Program-made: the position numbers and the translations under genes
In this document: piece after piece, positions 17,206 through 24,428 of the stretch
How positions within the stretch are numbered: the first letter of the stretch is position 1
How the letters are laid out: each line of letters begins with the position of its first letter
The notes under the pieces: model-generated
What the model saw: only the letters and a program-made list of their open reading frames with translations
The model's database searches: none
What the model was told of the DNA's origin: nothing
Assembly (NCBI RefSeq): GCF_022549225.1
Contig: NZ_JAKZFD010000017.1
Span: 1-63,221, forward strand
Source of the DNA: Pelomonas sp. CA6
GTDB lineage: Bacteria; Pseudomonadota; Gammaproteobacteria; Burkholderiales; Burkholderiaceae_C
DNA length: 63,221 bases
Direction: 5' to 3'

Positions 17206-17772
17206 ATGGCTGGTGCAGCCGCAGAAGCCCCCGCCGCCGGCGGCGGCGGCAAAAAGAAACTGATCCTCATCATCGTGGCCGTGCTGGTCCTGGTGCTGGT
17301 CGGCGTGGCCGCGCTGCTGTTGATGAAGAAGAAGTCACATGCCGAGGACGGCGAGGAGGCCGAGGCCCCGGCCGCGCATGCCACGGTCAAGGCCGGAACC
17401 CCGCCCACCTTCGTCCCGCTGGACCCCTTCACGGTCAACCTGGCCGACAAGGAAGTGGACCGCTATGCCCAGATCGGCGTCACGCTGGAGGTCGCCGACC
17501 CCAAGGTGGCCGACCAGATCAAGGCCTACATGCCCGCCATCCGCAACAACGTGCTGATGGTGCTGTCGCACAAGACCTCGGCCGACCTGCTCACCCAGGA
17601 AGGCAAGGAAAAGCTGGCGCGTGAAATCCGCCGCGAATCGGTGCGCCCCATGGGCGTCGAGCTGGACGACGAGGAAGAGGACGCGGACGCGCCCAAGAAG
17701 AAGAAAAAGAAGCGCCGCGCCCCCGACAGCCCTGTGACCCAGGTGCTGTTCTCCACCTTCATCGTCCAGTAA
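17206..17772 (+). CDS. fliL: flagellar basal body-associated protein FliL
   Basis: A 188-residue, single-pass inner-membrane protein. A short cytoplasmic N-terminus with KKK precedes one membrane segment (about 18-40, LILIIVAVLVLVLVGVAALLL). The periplasmic domain (TFVPLDPFTVNLADKEVDRYAQIGV) surrounds the stator. An unusual Asp/Glu run followed by KKKKKKRR at about 155-172 is inserted before the conserved C-terminus PVTQVLFSTFIVQ. AAGGAG 5 nt before the ATG at 17206 fixes the start; an upstream in-frame ATG at 17161 lacks such a site. It heads the second flagellar operon. Confidence 0.95.
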   Translation: MAGAAAEAPAAGGGGKKKLILIIVAVLVLVLVGVAALLLMKKKSHAEDGEEAEAPAAHATVKAGTPPTFVPLDPFTVNLADKEVDRYAQIGVTLEVADPKVADQIKAYMPAIRNNVLMVLSHKTSADLLTQEGKEKLAREIRRESVRPMGVELDDEEEDADAPKKKKKKRRAPDSPVTQVLFSTFIVQ

Positions 17773-17791
17773 TCCCGACCGGGAGACCGCG

Positions 17792-18796
17792 ATGAATCAG
17801 CAGATCCTGTCGCAAGACGAAGTCGATGCCCTGTTGCAGGGCATCACCGGCGAGAGCCAGAAGCTGGAGGCCGAGGAGGTCCAGCAGGGCGGCATCCGCG
17901 AGTACAACCTCGCGAGCCAGGAACGCATCGTGCGTGGGCGCATGCCCACGATGGAAATCATCAACGAGCGCTTCGCCCGCAACATCCGCGTCGGCCTGTT
18001 CAACTTCATCCGCAAGAGCCCCGAGGTCGCGATCGGCGGCATCAAGGTGCAGAAGTACAGCGCCTTCCTGCGCGAGATCGTCGTCCCGACCAACTTCAAC
18101 ATCGTCTCGGTGAAGCCGCTGCGCGGCTCGGGGCTGATCGTCTGCGACCCGACCCTGGTGTTCGCGGTGATCGACTCGCTGTTCGGCGGCATCGGCAAGT
18201 TCCACACCCGCATCGAGGGGCGCGACTTCTCCGCAACCGAGCAGCGCGTGATCCTGCGCCTGGTCGAGGTCATCACCACCGAATACATGAAGGCCTGGAA
18301 GGGCATCTATCCGCTGGAGCTGGAATACCAGCGCTCGGAGATGCAGCCCCAGTTCGCCAACATCGCCACGCCCAGTGAGATCGTCGTCGCGACCTCGTTC
18401 ACGCTGGAGATCGGCGAAACCAGCGGCACGGTGTACTTCTGCATCCCCTACTCCACGCTGGAACCCATCCGCGACGTGCTGTACAGCACCACGCAGGGCG
18501 ACTCCGCGGAGCCGGACCGGCGCTGGGTCAACCTGCTCAAGCACCAGATCCAGTCGGCCGAGGTCGAGCTGGTGGCCGAGCTGGGCCATGCGCCGGCGAC
18601 GGTGGAGCAGCTGCTGGCCTTCAAGCCCGGCGACTTCATCGAGCTGGACCTCGAACAACTGATCAAGGCCAAGATCGACGGCGTGCCGGTGTTCGACTGC
18701 CACTACGGCACGTCCAACGGCAAGTACGCCCTCAAGGTAGACAAGATGCTGACCGGCCCGGACTCGGGCTGGCTGGGAGCACGCAATGTCGGCTGA
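17792..18796 (+). CDS. fliM: flagellar motor switch protein FliM
   Basis: A 334-residue C-ring protein. The N-terminal peptide ILSQDEVDALLQGITGE is the docking site for phosphorylated CheY. The middle CheC-like domain contains LRGSGLIVCDPTLVFAVIDSLFGG. The C-terminal SpoA-type domain, which binds FliN, spans about 255-325. GGGAG lies 7 nt upstream. Its end overlaps fliN by 11 bp, implying coupled translation of the two switch components. Confidence 0.98.
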   Translation: MNQQILSQDEVDALLQGITGESQKLEAEEVQQGGIREYNLASQERIVRGRMPTMEIINERFARNIRVGLFNFIRKSPEVAIGGIKVQKYSAFLREIVVPTNFNIVSVKPLRGSGLIVCDPTLVFAVIDSLFGGIGKFHTRIEGRDFSATEQRVILRLVEVITTEYMKAWKGIYPLELEYQRSEMQPQFANIATPSEIVVATSFTLEIGETSGTVYFCIPYSTLEPIRDVLYSTTQGDSAEPDRRWVNLLKHQIQSAEVELVAELGHAPATVEQLLAFKPGDFIELDLEQLIKAKIDGVPVFDCHYGTSNGKYALKVDKMLTGPDSGWLGARNVG

Positions 18797-19232
18797 CACC
18801 CCCATGGACGAACAGGACGCAATGGCGGCCGAATGGGCCGCAGCCCTGGCCGAGGCCAAGGGCGATACCGCGCCCAGCAACGTGGCCGAAGAGGTCCAGC
18901 CCGCCGCGGAGCAGGTGGCGCCGGCCGCCTTCACCAACTTCTCGCCCACGCCCACCAACATGCCGGGCAGCGACATCAACATGATCCTGGACATCCCCGT
19001 CCAGCTCACGGTTGAACTCGGCCGCACCCGCATCCCGATCAAAAACATCCTGCAGCTGGCGCAGGGCTCGGTGGTGGAGCTCGACGCGCTGGCCGGCGAG
19101 CCCATGGACGTGCTGGTCAACGGCTACCTGATCGCCCAGGGCGAGGTGGTGGTGGTCAACGACAAGTTCGGCATCCGCCTGACCGACATCGTCACGCCGT
19201 CGGAGCGCATGCGCCGCCTCAGCAAGTCCTGA
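18786..19232 (+). CDS. fliN: flagellar motor switch protein FliN
   Basis: A 148-residue C-ring protein. An acidic, Ala-rich N-terminal half is followed by a SpoA domain from about residue 65: ILDIPVQLTVELGRTRIPIK, LAQGSVVELDALAGEP, VNGYLIAQGEVVVVNDKFGI. It forms the lower C ring and binds FliH to deliver the export ATPase. The gene overlaps the end of fliM. Confidence 0.97.
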   Translation: MSADTPMDEQDAMAAEWAAALAEAKGDTAPSNVAEEVQPAAEQVAPAAFTNFSPTPTNMPGSDINMILDIPVQLTVELGRTRIPIKNILQLAQGSVVELDALAGEPMDVLVNGYLIAQGEVVVVNDKFGIRLTDIVTPSERMRRLSKS

Positions 19233-19293
19233 CCCCCGGCGGCACCGGGGGCCTGACCAGGCGCCGCTCGCGCAGCGGCGACAATCTCGCCCC

Positions 19294-19641
19294 ATGAACA
19301 CCTCCCTCGCCCCCCTGCTCTGGTTCTTCGCGATCCTGGCGCTGATCCCGCTGGCGCTGTGGCTGCTCAAGCGCAGCCCGCTGGGCGGCGCCGCCGCGGC
19401 GGGCCAGCTGCGCAGCGTGGCCCAGTTGCCGCTGGGGCCGGGCCAGCGCCTGCTCATCGTCGAGGTGGGCCAGGACGCCGACCGCCAGTGGCTGGTACTG
19501 GGCGTCACGGCGCAGCAGATCCGCACCCTGCATGTGATGCCGCCGCAGCCCGACGTGGCCACGGCGGTGGCCCAGCCGGCCTTCGCGCAGCTGCTCAAGA
19601 GCCGCCTGGGCGGCCACACGGAGGGCCCCGATGCGCGCTGA
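19294..19641 (+). CDS. fliO: flagellar biosynthesis protein FliO
   Basis: A 115-residue membrane protein with one segment near the N-terminus (about 5-24, [18 protein letters not shown]) and a small cytoplasmic domain ([28 protein letters not shown]), typical of FliO. It helps FliP assemble into the export gate. It starts 61 bp after fliN and overlaps fliP by 11 bp. Confidence 0.9.
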   Translation: MNTSLAPLLWFFAILALIPLALWLLKRSPLGGAAAAGQLRSVAQLPLGPGQRLLIVEVGQDADRQWLVLGVTAQQIRTLHVMPPQPDVATAVAQPAFAQLLKSRLGGHTEGPDAR

Positions 19642-20416
19642 ACCGGGCCGCGGCGCAAGCGCCCGCGCGCTGTTGCGCATCGCCGCGCTGACGCTGCTCG
19701 CGGCCGGCTCCGCCGCCGCGCTGGCGCAGAGCGCGCCGGCGCCGGCCACGCTGCCGCTGGTGATTGGCCAGGGCGCCGGCGGCAACAGCTACTCGGTGCC
19801 CATCCAGACCCTGCTGTTCTTCACCGCGCTGGGCTTTCTGCCCGCGGTGCTGCTGATGATGACGGGCTTCACGCGCATCGTCATCGTGCTGTCGCTGCTG
19901 CGCCAGGCGCTGGGCACGCAGGCCGCGCCGCCCAACCAGGTGATCGTGGGCCTGTCGCTGTTCCTCACCTTCTTCGTGATGAGCCCGACGCTGGACAAGG
20001 TGTACGCCGAGGCCTGGCAGCCCTATTCCAGCGGCCAGATCGCCTTCGACGAGGCGCTGCGCCGTGCCGAAGTGCCGATGCGCGGCTTCATGCTCAAGCA
20101 GACGCGCCAGTCCGACGTCGCGCTGTTCGCCAAGCTCGCCAAGCTGGACCCGGCCACCAAGCCCGAGGCCGTGCCCTTCAAGGTGCTGGTGCCGGCCTTC
20201 GTCACCAGCGAACTGAAGACGGCCTTCCAGATCGCCTTCATGATCTTCATCCCCTTCCTGGTGATCGACATGATCGTCTCCAGCGTGCTGATGAGCCTGG
20301 GCATGATGATGCTGTCGCCGGTGCTGGTGGCCCTGCCCTTCAAGCTGATGCTGTTTGTGCTGGCGGACGGCTGGAACCTGCTGCTGGGTTCGCTGGCGGC
20401 CAGCTTCGCCCAATAG
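19631..20416 (+). CDS. fliP: flagellar export gate protein FliP
   Basis: A 261-residue core export-gate protein. It has a cleavable-type N-terminal signal ([20 protein letters not shown]) and the FliP signature region [20 protein letters not shown]. The second conserved block is [20 protein letters not shown], followed by two further membrane segments ([20 protein letters not shown]). The overlap with fliO and the close fliQ show one operon. Confidence 0.98.
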   Translation: MRAEPGRGASARALLRIAALTLLAAGSAAALAQSAPAPATLPLVIGQGAGGNSYSVPIQTLLFFTALGFLPAVLLMMTGFTRIVIVLSLLRQALGTQAAPPNQVIVGLSLFLTFFVMSPTLDKVYAEAWQPYSSGQIAFDEALRRAEVPMRGFMLKQTRQSDVALFAKLAKLDPATKPEAVPFKVLVPAFVTSELKTAFQIAFMIFIPFLVIDMIVSSVLMSLGMMMLSPVLVALPFKLMLFVLADGWNLLLGSLAASFAQ

Positions 20417-20432
20417 CTTTCGAGGAGCGCGC

Positions 20433-20702
20433 ATGGATGCTCAACAGGTCTTCACCTTCGGCCAGCAGGGCCTGTACATGCTGATGCTGGTCGCCGCGCC
20501 GGTGCTGCTGACGGTGCTGCTGGTCGGCGTGGTGGTGAGCGTGTTCCAGGCCGCGACGCAGATCAACGAGGCCACGCTGTCCTTCGTGCCCAAGATCGTC
20601 GCGGCGGTGCTGGTGATGGCGGTGGCAGGGCCCTGGATGATGACCACGCTGGTCGAGTACATCCAGCGCACGCTGCAGGCCATTCCGTCCGCGGTGGGCT
20701 GA
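20433..20702 (+). CDS. fliQ: flagellar export gate protein FliQ
   Basis: An 89-residue protein with two membrane helices (LVAAPVLLTVLLVGVVVSVF and IVAAVLVMAVAGPWMMTTLV) and the family motif QAATQINEATLSFVPK. CGAGGAG lies 7 nt before the ATG at 20433; earlier in-frame starts fall inside fliP. It packs around FliP and FliR in the gate. Confidence 0.97.
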   Translation: MDAQQVFTFGQQGLYMLMLVAAPVLLTVLLVGVVVSVFQAATQINEATLSFVPKIVAAVLVMAVAGPWMMTTLVEYIQRTLQAIPSAVG

Positions 20703-20704
20703 CC

Positions 20705-21469
20705 TTGTTCGGCGTCACCGAGGCTCAGCTGCTGGCGTGGCTGAACCCGCTGCTATGGCCCTTCGTGCGCACGCTGGCGCTGTTCGCCGGCATGCCGGTG
20801 TTCAGCCAGCGCAACATGCCCATGCGCGTGCGCGTGGGGCTGTCGCTGTTCGTCGCGCTGGCCATGCAGCCCTCGCTGCCGCCCATCCCGCCGCTGCCGC
20901 TGGATGCGCCGCCGCTGCTGCTGGGCCTGGTGGGCCAGCAGCTGCTGATCGGGCTGTGCATGGGCTTCGCGGTGCGCCTGGTGTTCGCTGCGCTGGAGTT
21001 CGCCGGCGAGCTGATCGGCCTGCAGATGGGCCTGAACTTCGCCGGCTTCTTCGACCCCGCGACCGGCAGCCAGGGCACGGCCAGCAGCCGCTTCTTCGGC
21101 AGCATGGTGGCCTTTCTGTTCATCGCGATCAACGGCCACCTGCTGCTGATCGACGCGCTGGCGCAGAGCTTCCACGCCTTCCCGGTCGGCGAGGAGCCCT
21201 TCCGCTTCCTGCGCGTGGCCCAGCCGCAGACCTGGGGCGCCGAGATCTTCCGCATCGGGCTGTGGATCGCGCTGCCGCTGATCACGATGCTGATGTTCGT
21301 GAACCTGGTGCTGGGCGTGATCTCGCGCGTGGCGCCGCAGCTCAATGTGTTCTCGGTGGGCTTCCCGCTCACCGTCAGCGTGGGCCTGCTGGGCCTGACC
21401 GCGACGCTGCCGCTGATGCAGCAGCCCTTCATGGTGGCGCTGGAGCGGCTGCTGGCGGTGTTCGGCTAG
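20705..21469 (+). CDS. fliR: flagellar export gate protein FliR
   Basis: A 254-residue polytopic membrane protein with six or so hydrophobic segments and the conserved block LEFAGELIGLQMGLNFAGFFDP. It completes the FliPQR gate. The only start upstream of the first membrane segment is a TTG at 20705, 2 nt after the fliQ stop, so translation is probably coupled to fliQ. The stop codon is embedded in a hairpin shared with the gene converging from the right. Confidence 0.95.
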   Translation: MFGVTEAQLLAWLNPLLWPFVRTLALFAGMPVFSQRNMPMRVRVGLSLFVALAMQPSLPPIPPLPLDAPPLLLGLVGQQLLIGLCMGFAVRLVFAALEFAGELIGLQMGLNFAGFFDPATGSQGTASSRFFGSMVAFLFIAINGHLLLIDALAQSFHAFPVGEEPFRFLRVAQPQTWGAEIFRIGLWIALPLITMLMFVNLVLGVISRVAPQLNVFSVGFPLTVSVGLLGLTATLPLMQQPFMVALERLLAVFG

Positions 21470-21482
21470 CCCCAGGCTAGCC
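21464..21482. terminator. hairpin holding the stop codons of two convergent genes
   Basis: GGCTAGCC-CCA-GGCTAGCC (21464-21471 and 21475-21482). Each octamer is itself a palindrome, so the pair is both a direct and an inverted repeat. The left TAG (21467-21469) ends fliR; the right CTA (21477-21479) is the TAG of the response regulator on the minus strand. No T tract. Confidence 0.55.
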
Positions 21483-22124
21483 CTGCACCAGCCCGTTGCG
21501 GATCGCGTAGACGGTCAGCTCGGAGTTGTTGGACAGCCCCAGCTTCTCCAGCACGCGGGCGCGGTAGACGCTGACGGTCTTGGGGCTCAGCGTCAGCTCC
21601 TCGGCGATGTCGGACAGACGCTTGCCCGACGCGATCATCACCAGGGTCTGCAGCTCGCGGTCGGACAGCTTCTGGTGCGCCTGCTCCTGCGTCGGCGCGG
21701 TGAGGCTCTCGACCAGCATCTGCGCGATCTCGGGCGTCACGTACTTGCGCCCCTGGGCCACGGTGCGCACCGCCTGCACCAGCAGCTGCGGATCGCCGCC
21801 CTTGTTCACATAGCCGAAGGCGCCGGCGCGCAGCGCGCGGATCGCGTACTGGTCCTCGGGGTACATGGAAACGATCAGCACACGCACCGACGCGCCCTCG
21901 TCCTTGAGGACGTGCAGCACATCCAGGCCGCTGCGCCCGGGCATGTTGATGTCCAGCACCAGCACGTCGCAGCCGGGCTCCGGGCCCAGCGTGCGCATCA
22001 GGCTGCGCAGCTCGCCGTAGTCGCCGGCCTCGCCGACCACCTCGATGTCCGGCGCGTCGGCCAGCGTGTCGCGGATGCCGCGGCGGATCAGCGCGTGGTC
22101 ATCACAAAGAATCACCTTGATCAT
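21477..22124 (-). CDS. NarL/FixJ-type response regulator
   Basis: A 215-residue regulator. The receiver domain has the acidic pair Asp8-Asp9 and phospho-acceptor Asp58 (VLVLDINMPG). The LuxR-type helix-turn-helix at about 148-210 (LSDRELQTLVMIASGKRLSDIAEELTLSPKT type) is complete. It overlaps its kinase gene by 4 nt, so the pair is cotranscribed and coupled. Family knowledge: regulators of this shape act as dimers on promoters of motility, secretion or respiration genes. Its position between fliR and the che block suggests motility control; the regulon is unknown. Confidence 0.9.
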   Translation of the reverse strand: MIKVILCDDHALIRRGIRDTLADAPDIEVVGEAGDYGELRSLMRTLGPEPGCDVLVLDINMPGRSGLDVLHVLKDEGASVRVLIVSMYPEDQYAIRALRAGAFGYVNKGGDPQLLVQAVRTVAQGRKYVTPEIAQMLVESLTAPTQEQAHQKLSDRELQTLVMIASGKRLSDIAEELTLSPKTVSVYRARVLEKLGLSNNSELTVYAIRNGLVQG

Positions 22125-23269
22125 GCTTCGCCCCAGGCGGATGGGTCATGTTCCGGTTCGAAGACCGGTTCGTCATCCTCGTCGGCGGCGATCACCGCGC
22201 GCAAGGGGACGGACAGAATGAGGCTGGTGCCACGCGGACCGCTGCTGAGGTCCACCCAGCCGCCCACGGTGGCCGCGCGCTCGTGCAGACCGCGGATGCC
22301 GAAGCTGCGCGCCTTGCCCAGCGCGCCGGGGGCCAGGCCCTGGCCGTTGTCCTTGACCTCCAGGGTCAGCACGCCGCCATCCACGCTCAGTTCGATGTCC
22401 ACGCGGCTGGCGCCGGCATGCTTGGAGACATTGGTCAGCGCCTCCTGCGCGGTGCGGTAGGCCACCAGCGGCACGCCGGCCGGCAGCTGCACGGGCTCGC
22501 TGCCGGTACGCACCGTGGTCGTGATGCCGGTGCGGCGCTCGAAGCGCGCCGCCATCCACTGCACGGCCGCCACCAGCCCCTGCTCCAGGATGGCCGGACG
22601 CAGGTTGTGCATGATGCGCTGGCTGGCCTCGATCGCGCTGGAGACCGTCTCCAGCGCCGACTGCACGCGCTGCAGGATCACCGGGTCCTGGCTGTGGCGC
22701 GCCATCCACGCGAGGTCGAACTTGATCGCCGTCAAGGAACCACCCACATCGTCGTGGATTTCCCGCGCGATCGCGGCGCGTTCCATCTCCACGCTGGTCT
22801 GCAGATGGCCGGCCAGCTCGTGCAGTTGCTGCTTGGACTTGAGCAGCTCGCGGTCGGCCTCCTCGCGGGCGCGCTGCGCCTCGGCCGATTCGATCGCGTG
22901 CAGCAGTGCCGGCGCCAGCCGCGCCAGGTTGTTTTTCAGCAGGTAGTCCGACGCGCCGGTGCGCATGGCCGCGACGGCCGTGTCCTCGCCGATCTCGCCG
23001 GACACCAGCACGAAGGGCACCAGCCGCCGTTCCTGCTTGAGCCGGTCCAGCACCACCAGGCCGGAGAAGCCGGGCAGGTTGTAGTCGGAGATGATGGCGT
23101 CCCAGGGCTCCAGCAAGGCTCGTTCGATGTCGGCCAGTGAGTCGACGCGCCTGCATTCGAACTCGAGACCGGCGCGTTGCAGCTGGGCAAGGATGAGCTG
23201 ATGGTCGAGGTCGGAATCTTCGACATGCAGCAGGCGCAGTCGGCGCTCGGCAACAGGGGCGATGGACAT
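22121..23269 (-). CDS. receiver-HisKA_3 histidine kinase partner of the NarL-type regulator
   Basis: A 382-residue soluble kinase without membrane segments. The order is receiver domain (about 10-125, phospho-acceptor Asp62 in DAIISDYNLPG), coiled linker (130-160), HisKA_3 dimerisation domain with His172 (AREIHDDVGGSLTAI), and a HATPase domain (about 260-360, QEALTNVSKHAG, DNGQGL). A receiver in front of the kinase core, with no sensor, suggests that the input is phosphorylation by another kinase or binding of a partner. It reads away from the che genes across a 270-bp spacer. It may relay chemotaxis or assembly status to transcription; that is inference. Confidence 0.88.
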   Translation of the reverse strand: MSIAPVAERRLRLLHVEDSDLDHQLILAQLQRAGLEFECRRVDSLADIERALLEPWDAIISDYNLPGFSGLVVLDRLKQERRLVPFVLVSGEIGEDTAVAAMRTGASDYLLKNNLARLAPALLHAIESAEAQRAREEADRELLKSKQQLHELAGHLQTSVEMERAAIAREIHDDVGGSLTAIKFDLAWMARHSQDPVILQRVQSALETVSSAIEASQRIMHNLRPAILEQGLVAAVQWMAARFERRTGITTTVRTGSEPVQLPAGVPLVAYRTAQEALTNVSKHAGASRVDIELSVDGGVLTLEVKDNGQGLAPGALGKARSFGIRGLHERAATVGGWVDLSSGPRGTSLILSVPLRAVIAADEDDEPVFEPEHDPSAWGEA

Positions 23270-23541
23270 GGCCGCGAGTATGCCAAGTTTGTCTCAGCTT
23301 TCCGGCCGGACTGGGCGCGGCGCCGAATCGGCCCTGCACAATGACCAACATGAATCGGGATAACCCTGAAGCAGCCAGCGGCTTTGCCCAACGAATCCGT
23401 GAATAGCGCGGGGATTGCCCACATAGTCCTGTCGACAGGGGACACAGAATTACCGAAGATGCCGGGTATTGACGCCGATCAGCCATGCCCCCCATGCGCC
23501 AGCCAGGTGGCGCGGCGGGGCCCCATCAGCGTGGAGCCATG
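23270..23541. other. spacer between the divergent kinase and che genes
   Basis: A 272-bp spacer that should hold promoters for both directions. GCCGATCA at 23474-23481 is close to a sigma28 -10, but the best upstream match (CGAA, 23454-23457) is one base too far and weak. A 12-bp perfect palindrome, CCTGTCGACAGG, lies at 23428-23439 and may be an operator. No coding gene seen. Confidence 0.4.
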
Positions 23542-23994
23542 ATGCAAGTACAAGAGTCCATCCAAGACCCGGGCCCCGGCATGTCGCCACTGCTCGCAGC
23601 AGCGGAACTGCAGGACCATCTGATGACGGTCACCAACGATCTCGAACGTCTGCAGCGGCTGCTGGACGACGCCGGGGAGTCGCTGTCCGCGCATTTCTTC
23701 AGCGCCTCGGGGCTGGTGGAACAGTTGATGCCCAGCGCCAGCGAGCAGGACCGGCAGCGCCTGCAGACCCTGATGCTGCACCTGGCCGGCGCGATCACCG
23801 CCCTGCAGTTCCAGGACATGTCCAACCAGCTGATCGCGCATACCAGCCAAAGACTGCGCAATTGTGCCGATCAATTGGCCCGGGACACCTTCGGCGATGA
23901 CGAGGACGGGGCCGCCGTCGTCGAAACTGCGCCTATCCGACCCAACCCGGTCACCCAGGACGAGATGGACGCCGGCTCCATCGAGTTGTTCTAA
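23542..23994 (+). CDS. cheZ: compact CheZ-type CheY phosphatase
   Basis: A 150-residue helical protein, much shorter than the roughly 214 residues of E. coli CheZ. It keeps the catalytic D-x-x-x-Q of CheZ (FQDMSNQ; Asp92 and Gln96, like Asp143/Gln147 in E. coli). Its tail TQDEMDAGSIELF resembles the CheY-binding C-terminal peptide of CheZ. Helices about 20-110 would form the four-helix bundle of the dimer. Start: two ATGs at 23539 and 23542; GGAG is 5 nt before the second, which I use. It lies 49 bp before cheY, the partner expected. Most of the length loss seems to be in the N-terminal helix and linker. Confidence 0.8.
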   Translation: MQVQESIQDPGPGMSPLLAAAELQDHLMTVTNDLERLQRLLDDAGESLSAHFFSASGLVEQLMPSASEQDRQRLQTLMLHLAGAITALQFQDMSNQLIAHTSQRLRNCADQLARDTFGDDEDGAAVVETAPIRPNPVTQDEMDAGSIELF

Positions 23995-24043
23995 AGAATT
24001 TCGGCCCGAAACCGAAAACCGTATGTCATCCGGAGAGAAAACA

Positions 24044-24406
24044 ATGCACTCGATTCTCGCTGTGGACGATTCGGCCTCCATGCGCCAGATGGTCTCCTTC
24101 ACGCTCAAGAATGCGGGATTCAATGTGGTTGAGGCCGTGGACGGCCAGGACGCCTGGGAAAAGTCGGCGACGCGTGACTTCGACCTGATCCTGACGGATC
24201 AGAACATGCCGCGCATGGATGGCATCAGCCTGACCAAGAAGCTCCGCGACAACCCCAAATTCAAGACCACCCCCATCCTGATCCTGACCACCGAGTCCAG
24301 CGACCAGATGAAGCAGGCCGGCCGCGCCGCGGGCGCCACCGGCTGGCTGGTCAAACCGTTCGACCCGGCCAAGCTGATCGAGGTCATCGGCAAGGTCATT
24401 CGTTGA
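24044..24406 (+). CDS. cheY: chemotaxis response regulator CheY
   Basis: A 120-residue single receiver domain with all functional residues: Asp8-Asp9, phospho-acceptor Asp52 (LILTDQNMPRMDG), the LTTE Thr pair at 82-83, and Lys104 (WLVKPF). Phosphorylated by CheA, it binds FliM and changes motor rotation. CGGAGAG is about 6 nt before the ATG at 24044. An in-frame ATG at 24023 would add seven residues not seen in the family. It lies between cheZ and cheA. Confidence 0.97.
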   Translation: MHSILAVDDSASMRQMVSFTLKNAGFNVVEAVDGQDAWEKSATRDFDLILTDQNMPRMDGISLTKKLRDNPKFKTTPILILTTESSDQMKQAGRAAGATGWLVKPFDPAKLIEVIGKVIR

Positions 24407-24428
24407 GAAGGTCGGACAGGAGTACAGC

